A program made the translations under genes and the position numbers. A DNA stretch of 49,792 nucleotides, taken from the NCBI GenBank assembly GCA_029060065.1, contig JAIDUT010000044.1:1-49792 (forward strand), read 5' to 3'. This DNA is from Clostridia bacterium. GTDB taxonomy: Bacteria; Bacillota; Clostridia; Christensenellales; UBA3700. Under the pieces are notes generated by a model. That model had not been told where the DNA came from. It worked only from the letters and a program-made list of their open reading frames with translations, and searched no databases. Of the stretch, positions 44,225 to 49,792 are shown piece by piece. Every line of letters starts with the position of its first letter. Position 1 is the first letter of the stretch.

Positions 44225-44782
44225 ATGAACGAGAAAGACAAAGCAAAAATACAACAAGCAGTAACTATGATACTAGAAGCCATTGGCGAGGACCCTACGC
44301 GCGAGGGGCTTGTCGATACGCCCAAGCGAGTGGCGAATATGTTCGAGGAATTGACGGCAGGATATCGCGACGACGAAAAGGTACATCTTGCTAAGACCTT
44401 TGACGTACGCTGTAGCGACTGGGTAATAGAAAAGAATATATCTTTTTCGTCTACGTGCGAACACCACCTTATGCCATTCTTCGGTAAGATAGCCATTGCG
44501 TATCTTCCGTCGGATAAGGTCGTAGGTCTATCAAAACTCGCAAGGACGGTAGAAGTTTTTGCGCGCAGATTACAGTTGCAAGAAAGGCTTACCAATGAAG
44601 TCGCAGACGCCGTTATGGACAATCTCAACGCCAAAGCCGTCATAGTACTGTGCGAAGCCGAACATACCTGTATGACCGCAAGGGGCGTGAGAAAAATCGG
44701 CTCAAAGACAACTACATTTGCAAAGCGTGGCGAAGTAGAAAGCAACCAAGCGGATATACTTATTAGATTGATGACGGTGTGA
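44225..44782 (+). CDS. folE: GTP cyclohydrolase I
   Basis: First folate-pathway step, GTP to dihydroneopterin triphosphate. 185 residues. Zinc ligands are visible in STCEHHLMPFFGK (about 76-79) and EAEHTCMTARGVRK (about 140-153). GAGGATAAT precedes the ATG, two bases after the folC stop. Confidence 0.96.
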   Translation: MNEKDKAKIQQAVTMILEAIGEDPTREGLVDTPKRVANMFEELTAGYRDDEKVHLAKTFDVRCSDWVIEKNISFSSTCEHHLMPFFGKIAIAYLPSDKVVGLSKLARTVEVFARRLQLQERLTNEVADAVMDNLNAKAVIVLCEAEHTCMTARGVRKIGSKTTTFAKRGEVESNQADILIRLMTV

Positions 44783-44783
44783 T

Positions 44784-45578
44784 ATGAAAATAGGCAACAG
44801 AATTTTTGATAGCGGTACGCATATTATGGCGATAATCAATCTCACCCCCGACTCTTTTTTCGATAAGTCAAGGACTGCTGTCGAAGAACTTTTACCGCGC
44901 GTCAGCAAAGCCATTGACGACGGAGCCGAAGTAATAGATATCGGCGGTCAGTCGACCCGCCCTAACCATACTCCTATTGGCGCAGAAGAGGAATGGCAAC
45001 GCTTAGCGCGACCAATCGAGCTTATCAAATCCAACTTCGATATCCCCCTATCTGTAGATACGTACTATCCTTACGTGGCAGAAAAAGCCTTGCAAAACGG
45101 CGCTGATATGATAAACGATATCTGGGGTCTGCAATATGAGAACAACGGCGAAATGGCTAGAGTAATAGCAAAATACAATGCGTCTGTCTGTATAATGCAA
45201 AATCAAAACGGCATTTCGCCCGATGAAAGACTTTGGGAAGATATGTATGTATTTTTGCAAAAGAGTCTGGATATAGCAAAGCAAGCAGGCATCGACAATG
45301 ACAAAATTATACTCGACGGAGGAATAGGTTTTGGCAAAACAAAAGAGCAAAACTTTACCGTAGTAAACGGTTACTCCAACTTGTACAAGTTCGGCTATCC
45401 CCTGCTTCTCGGCACGTCGCGTAAGTCTATGTTTGGCGGTGACGTAGCCGATAGACTTGCTCCCACGCTAGAAACGACAAGACAAGCCGTAAGACAAGAC
45501 GTACTCTTTGTAAGAGTACACGACGTAAAAGAAAATATGCAAGCTATTATCGACGAAGCTCGCAAAAAAGAGGCATAA
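44784..45578 (+). CDS. folP: Dihydropteroate synthase
   Basis: Joins pterin and p-aminobenzoate. 264 residues: IMAIINLTPDSFFDKSRT (about 12-29), DIGGQSTRPNHTPI and LDGGIGFGKTKEQN plus LLGTSRKSMFGG are DHPS signatures. Starts 1 bp after folE stop, so translation is tightly coupled. Confidence 0.96.
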   Translation: MKIGNRIFDSGTHIMAIINLTPDSFFDKSRTAVEELLPRVSKAIDDGAEVIDIGGQSTRPNHTPIGAEEEWQRLARPIELIKSNFDIPLSVDTYYPYVAEKALQNGADMINDIWGLQYENNGEMARVIAKYNASVCIMQNQNGISPDERLWEDMYVFLQKSLDIAKQAGIDNDKIILDGGIGFGKTKEQNFTVVNGYSNLYKFGYPLLLGTSRKSMFGGDVADRLAPTLETTRQAVRQDVLFVRVHDVKENMQAIIDEARKKEA

Positions 45579-45582
45579 AACC

Positions 45583-46377
45583 ATGAGCAGTATAGATATT
45601 CACAACCTAAAAGTAGTGACTTGCCACGGCGTTCTCCCTGAAGAGAAAGTCAACCGCCAGCCATTTTACTTTGACGTAAGTATAGAGTACGACTTTGCTA
45701 AAGCAACAAAGACCGACGACCTTGCCCTAACTCTCAACTATGACGAGATTATGCACAAAATAAGCGATTTTTGCAAGGACAATACCTTTGATTTGATAGA
45801 AACGCTATGCCACCGCACGGCGCTTATGCTTATGCGCAATTACCCGATTATCGGCGTTAGCGTAACAGTCAAAAAACCGCAAGCGCCGGTTTCGCTTCCA
45901 TTTGACGACGTATCGGTTACTACGACTTTGACAAGAAACACTGTACTGCTCTCACTTGGCAGTAATATGGGAGAAAGACAGTCGTACCTTGATACGGCAA
46001 TAAAAAGACTTGGCGAACACGAAGATATAACTATCCAAAAGATTTCTTCTCCATACGAGAACGCTCCCTACGGCGGTGTAGCTAAATTGCCATTTATAAA
46101 TATGGCGGTCAAAATCTCTACATATCTTTCGCCATACGAGTTGCTTGATTATCTTCACTTAATTGAAAGTGAGGCGCAAAGAGATAGAAGCATACGTTGG
46201 GGAGATAGAACTTTGGATATAGATATAGTATTCTACGGAGATAAAGTCATTGACGACGATATATTAACTATTCCCCATCCCGATTATCAAAATAGAGATT
46301 TCGTACTTATTCCCCTTAAGGAAATAGCTCCCGATTTTCTCTGTCCAATCTGCAGGAAAAGAATCAGCCAACTTTAA
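45583..46377 (+). CDS. FolB-FolK fusion: dihydroneopterin aldolase and HPPK
   Basis: 264 residues. Residues 1-118 are dihydroneopterin aldolase (MSSIDIHNLKVVTCHGVLP, DLIETLCHRTALM), residues about 122-264 are 6-hydroxymethyl-dihydropterin pyrophosphokinase (LSLGSNMGERQSYL, TLDIDIVFYG, IPHPDYQNRDFVLIPL). The two enzymes act consecutively, so the fusion channels the intermediate to folP. GAGGC precedes the ATG. Confidence 0.95.
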   Translation: MSSIDIHNLKVVTCHGVLPEEKVNRQPFYFDVSIEYDFAKATKTDDLALTLNYDEIMHKISDFCKDNTFDLIETLCHRTALMLMRNYPIIGVSVTVKKPQAPVSLPFDDVSVTTTLTRNTVLLSLGSNMGERQSYLDTAIKRLGEHEDITIQKISSPYENAPYGGVAKLPFINMAVKISTYLSPYELLDYLHLIESEAQRDRSIRWGDRTLDIDIVFYGDKVIDDDILTIPHPDYQNRDFVLIPLKEIAPDFLCPICRKRISQL

Positions 46378-46391
46378 GAAAACACTAAATG

Positions 46392-46420
46392 AAAAAAGCG
46401 CCTTTTAGGCGCTTTTCAAA
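46392..46420. terminator. Bidirectional terminator between folBK and the DUF47 gene
   Basis: AAAAGCGCC (46394-46402) pairs with GGCGCTTTT (46408-46416), with A-run before and T-run within the stem, so it can serve both converging genes. Confidence 0.85.
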
Positions 46421-46440
46421 AATATAGTCGATATCGCATA

Positions 46441-47052
46441 TCACAACGAATTGAGAATGTCGAGCAAAATGTCCATTGCCATTTCGGCTTTGTCGGCAGT
46501 TGTGTTGAGGTGACGGTATACTTCGCGATACTTAAAGATGGATTTGAAATCGTCGCCTTCGAAAAGACTTGCCAATGCTTTATAATATCTTGCGCCCACT
46601 TCATTTTCCAAACTCTTGACGTTGAACGCTTCTTCTTTAGCGACGTTCTTATGCTTTTCCATATTTGCGACAGCTTTTTCGATATGTTCGGCAATATCGC
46701 AAAGTATGGCTACCATTTTTGTCATATCCTCGTTTGGCTCAATCTTAAAAAATCGCATTTCGTCGATAGAATTCTTAGCGTAATCAAGAACCTCGTCAAG
46801 CTGACCCGATAAGTCGAATATATCGTTACGCTCCATAGGCGTAATAAAAGTAGCGTTGAGCTCGTTGACAAGATTACGTCTTGCCATATCCCCTTCGTCC
46901 TCTATAGTAATTACCATATCGCCGTAGCTCTCGTGTTCCGGCTCGCCTACCGACAAACAGTATTTGTGAAGCGCGTCTAAGCCCCTGCGCATTATCTCGC
47001 ATTGACTGGTTAGTAATTGAAAAAAGTTGACTTTCTTTCTGAAGATTTTCAT
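46441..47052 (-). CDS. DUF47 (PhoU-like) phosphate transport regulator
   Basis: 203 residues, all helical: MKIFRKKVNFFQLLTSQCEI at the start and EHESYGDMVITIEDEGDMARRNLVNELNATFITPMERNDI, the core of DUF47/TIGR00153 proteins, which pair with PiT transporters. AAGGAG fixes the ATG at 47052; the 12 extra residues of the longer frame are not conserved. It is downstream of the PiT gene with a 36-bp gap. Confidence 0.92.
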   Translation of the reverse strand: MKIFRKKVNFFQLLTSQCEIMRRGLDALHKYCLSVGEPEHESYGDMVITIEDEGDMARRNLVNELNATFITPMERNDIFDLSGQLDEVLDYAKNSIDEMRFFKIEPNEDMTKMVAILCDIAEHIEKAVANMEKHKNVAKEEAFNVKSLENEVGARYYKALASLFEGDDFKSIFKYREVYRHLNTTADKAEMAMDILLDILNSL

Positions 47053-47088
47053 TGGCAATCTCCTTTTAGGTTTATTTGTTGACACATA

Positions 47089-48126
47089 TTACAAGAATAT
47101 AGCTTTAAGTACAAGACATATCAATGCGCCTACGCACATTGCGATAGGAAAGGTAACTATCCAATTAGTAAAAATCCTCTTTACTCTTGTCCAGTGTACT
47201 CCGCTGATACGCTCCGATATTCCAACTCCGATTATACTTGACGATACCACTTGTCCGGTGCTGACGGGAATACCCGTGAAAGAGCAAGTTAACGCAACCG
47301 TTGCCGTAGCAATTTGAGCCGTATATGACTGTATCGTACCCATACGGTAAATCTTTTTACCAACCGTATATATGAGTTTGTAACCGCCGAATAGCAGTCC
47401 CAACATAATCACGAATGACAATACCGCTACTGTCCAAAAATCAAATTGATAAGTCGCGGTACTTATCCCCTCTTGCCCACTGCACAGTACCATAGCGAGC
47501 AAAAATATTCCCATAGACTTCTGCACGTTGTTGATAGAAATCGACGTACTGAGTACCGTAACATTGAAAACCTGTAAAGCCTTAAAGACTTTTTTTACTC
47601 TCCTATCCATTCTTCTGCATATTGCGATAAATAACTTATCCAAAATAAAGCCCACTACAATACACATTACGGGAGTAAGAAAAACCATAAGTATAACTTT
47701 CAAACCTACCGCCGACCAATCTATACCCTTAAAACCAAATAACACAATACCCGCTCCGACAAGTCCGCCAAGCAAAGTATGCGAAGTGGAATTAGGCAAA
47801 GACGTGAATACGCATATAATAGACCATATCATAGTGGCAAGCATAGTTGATAACAAGAATATAAAACCTGCTTTTTGCGGTAAATCGACAAAGACGTCGC
47901 TTTTGATAAGCGAGCCTACCGTACGCGCGACGCTCGTATTGCCAATCCAACAGCATATTACTAGAGGCGCAATAAACTTGACGACGCCTGCTATAATAAT
48001 AGCGTAAATAGGTTTGATAGCGCGTGTCGCAACGCAAGTAGCGACGGCGTTTGCTCCGTCGGAAAACCCCATGTAAAAGGTGTAAGCTATTGCGAATATG
48101 AAAATTACTATTACGTACGCGTTCAT
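47089..48126 (-). CDS. PiT-type inorganic phosphate transporter
   Basis: 345 residues, about ten membrane segments. Repeated PiT motifs GFSDGANAVATCVATRAIKP and GIPVSTGQVVSSSIIGVGIS (with NSTSHTLLGGLVGAG) show the inverted-repeat PHO4 family. It imports phosphate with a cation. The DUF47 gene follows as its likely regulator. Confidence 0.93.
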   Translation of the reverse strand: MNAYVIVIFIFAIAYTFYMGFSDGANAVATCVATRAIKPIYAIIIAGVVKFIAPLVICCWIGNTSVARTVGSLIKSDVFVDLPQKAGFIFLLSTMLATMIWSIICVFTSLPNSTSHTLLGGLVGAGIVLFGFKGIDWSAVGLKVILMVFLTPVMCIVVGFILDKLFIAICRRMDRRVKKVFKALQVFNVTVLSTSISINNVQKSMGIFLLAMVLCSGQEGISTATYQFDFWTVAVLSFVIMLGLLFGGYKLIYTVGKKIYRMGTIQSYTAQIATATVALTCSFTGIPVSTGQVVSSSIIGVGISERISGVHWTRVKRIFTNWIVTFPIAMCVGALICLVLKAIFL

Positions 48127-48252
48127 CTAATTTACTGCAATTTTATGTTATTTTTTGTATTATATAATATTATATTACTATACTAAATAAGATAATATCA
48201 ATAGAATTTAGAAATTTTTTATGGACTTTTTAGTATGTTAGACGAAATTATG

Positions 48253-49443
48253 TCATTGCGACAGACTCGTTGCGTAAGCTACCAACATTCTATGCATGTT
48301 GGTATATTCCGTAATGACAGTTAGATACCTATCCGGTTCTCCGTCGCCTCCCTCGATAATTATATCGTCGGTACCGGGGGTTTCTTCATACGAGCCGGTG
48401 CCGTCTTCTTGACCGTTAATCTTAAGATATAGGTCATTAAAAAACTCTCCTATGTTGCCAAGACTTGGTTGGGATATCCACCAATTAAAAATCTTTTTGG
48501 TGTCTTGCCTAAAGCCTTCAGGTATGGGATAGGCTTCTACGTTTTCAAAGTACGTTTCGTCATACTTGATTATCTCATAAACATAACTCATAACGCCTAT
48601 ATAACCGCAATATTTCAAAAATACATCGCCACTGTTTAGAAGAACGTAGGCGCCGACGAGATTTGCCTCGTACTCTCTCATAACGCCCTTGGTGTGCGCA
48701 AACTCATGCGCTATCGTGTGCGCTCTGTCGACGATAGGCATATCCCTGTTATACCCCGGCTCGCACGTGGGTAAAAAGGTTATGCCTGCAATTCTATTGA
48801 GCGTCATAATCCCGCTGGATATGATAGGCTTTGCTTTGGGAGTATAGCCGTAGTAATATCCATCCGTCAAAACTTTATCTACCGCTTGACGAATTTTTTC
48901 ATTTAGCTCTTTTTCACTGTATGGTGACACTACACTGCCGTCATCATTGTATTTTCCAATCTCTCCATAGCATGCGTTCAAATCGTCTACAAGAGTAATA
49001 AAAGAACTTAGCGCAAGGTCTTTGCTTATCTCTCCTTTATAGGTGTCTACGGGAGCGGAATCTCTATTGTAGGCAAAGCCTGCCGTAAATATGTACAAAT
49101 TAGCTATGCATACGCATATTATCAACAGCGAAAGCATAATACGACGCGACGTCAACTTCTTGTTCTTGCAAAAGAGAGTTATTGCAGTTATTATGCAAGC
49201 AAGCGCAAACAGTATTGCCAGCGTTACTAGAATCTCGAAGATATTCACCGTCGTGACGGAATAAAACCGCCCCGCGACTGCTTGATAAGAATTGACAAAA
49301 TGTCTGCATACAAATTCACATACCTCTTGATTAGTTCGCAGAATTAGCATTGCAAAGAGAATAACAACAAATACGGCAAGCGTTATAAGCATTGCCAAAG
49401 TACCCTTACTAATTTTGCGAGATTTCGCAACGTCTTTTGCCAT
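48253..49443 (-). CDS. DUF3810 membrane-anchored zinc-protease-like protein
   Basis: 396 residues: cytoplasmic start, two or three membrane segments (about 15-36, 60-95, 100-122), then an outer domain with HTIAHEFAHTKGVMREYEANL: the HEFAH zinc motif and a downstream Glu in the order of zincins. DUF3810 proteins are of unknown substrate. A polar C-terminal tail carries GTGSYEETPGTDD. ATG is at 49443. Confidence 0.85.
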   Translation of the reverse strand: MAKDVAKSRKISKGTLAMLITLAVFVVILFAMLILRTNQEVCEFVCRHFVNSYQAVAGRFYSVTTVNIFEILVTLAILFALACIITAITLFCKNKKLTSRRIMLSLLIICVCIANLYIFTAGFAYNRDSAPVDTYKGEISKDLALSSFITLVDDLNACYGEIGKYNDDGSVVSPYSEKELNEKIRQAVDKVLTDGYYYGYTPKAKPIISSGIMTLNRIAGITFLPTCEPGYNRDMPIVDRAHTIAHEFAHTKGVMREYEANLVGAYVLLNSGDVFLKYCGYIGVMSYVYEIIKYDETYFENVEAYPIPEGFRQDTKKIFNWWISQPSLGNIGEFFNDLYLKINGQEDGTGSYEETPGTDDIIIEGGDGEPDRYLTVITEYTNMHRMLVAYATSLSQ

Positions 49444-49767
49444 TTTCTCTACTGCCCTTTTACAATATATTCATCGTTTGCCATAAATCTAAGCGTTACC
49501 ATTCACAGCTTTATTGTTACCGTTTATTTTATCATTAAATACGATGTCATTTGGGAATGTCAACCATGCTTCTAAAACTTAAGATAACTTTAGCCTTTAA
49601 GTTTTTCACAGTATCTCACTCTTTGTTTTATAATACCATACTATATCGAAAAAATCAATACTGCAAAATTGAATTTGAATGACTTGATAATTCTGTAACT
49701 ACAATGGCTTATAAGGCATAAAATGTATTGGCTGAAAAGCCATACTTCAATACCAAGGAGAAATTAT
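49444..49767. other. Gene-free region upstream of a partial gene
   Basis: 324 bp without a convincing ORF. ATGGCTT and AAGCCAT (49704-49743) can form a hairpin before the partial gene. AACTTAA/TTTAAGTT (around 49580-49605) is a second weak stem. No promoter with consensus boxes is clear. Confidence 0.5.
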
Positions 49768-49792
49768 ATGTTCTGTAACTCATGGTGCAACA
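49768..49792 (+). CDS. Start of a gene truncated by the window end
   Basis: AAGGAG seven bases before an ATG opens MFCNSWCN, Cys-rich; only eight codons are present, so nothing more can be said. Confidence 0.4.

Overview
The window looks like a chromosome segment from a low-to-mid GC Bacillota of class Clostridia, probably an uncultured gut lineage. Pointers are a SpoIIID-type sporulation regulator, a DUF5685 protein, a DUF1385 protein fused to PrmC, a tetrahydrofolate riboswitch, and AGGAGG-type ribosome sites mixed with apparently leaderless genes. The exact taxon is inference.

Layout. (1) 1-6.3 kb, leftward housekeeping genes: partial DUF5685, trpS, thrC, prfA, DUF1385-PrmC fusion, with short dispersed intergenic repeats. 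(2) About 6.34-23.6 kb, an inserted element of about 17 kb flanked by a 17-bp direct repeat. It carries an HUH replication initiator, a membrane-anchored Zot-like ATPase, several single-pass surface proteins (one with InlB-type repeats), a tyrosine integrase, two HTH repressors with recognisable operators, a sigma-factor-like protein, a zinc-ribbon PD-(D/E)XK nuclease and an IS30-family transposase. I read it as a large integrated filamentous-phage (inovirus-like) provirus, but no major coat protein is certain. It also holds a 112-nt tRNA-like gene with an expanded anticodon loop, clusters of hairpins, and two near-identical 57-nt hairpins 3.2 kb apart. (3) 23.7-35.9 kb, mostly leftward host genes: ZIP transporter, ligA, pcrA, rpsU, HIT, mtaB, rsmE, prmA, a small export protein, plus ttcA (rightward), spoIIID and a pair of half-size TSUP permeases. 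(4) 36.1-42.2 kb: a 1351-residue surface lipoprotein with a second, C-terminal membrane anchor, a LysM protein and a SpoVB/MurJ-like flippase. (5) 42.2-46.4 kb: folA, then a THF riboswitch and folC-folE-folP-folBK. (6) 46.4-49.8 kb: DUF47/PhoU-like regulator with a PiT phosphate transporter, a DUF3810 protein, and the first codons of another gene.

How the genes work together. The prfA product and its methyltransferase (in the fusion) belong to translation termination. The fol cluster makes tetrahydrofolate and appears to be feedback-controlled by the riboswitch. PiT and DUF47 form a phosphate uptake pair. In the element, Rep would make single-stranded DNA, the Zot-like ATPase would drive extrusion, the membrane proteins would be virion or adsorption proteins, and the integrase plus XRE repressor would set lysogeny. 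Most element genes are preceded by GAGGT-type ribosome sites and run in one rightward series. Both the conventional features and the hunt items below come from reading the sequence only; no database search was run.
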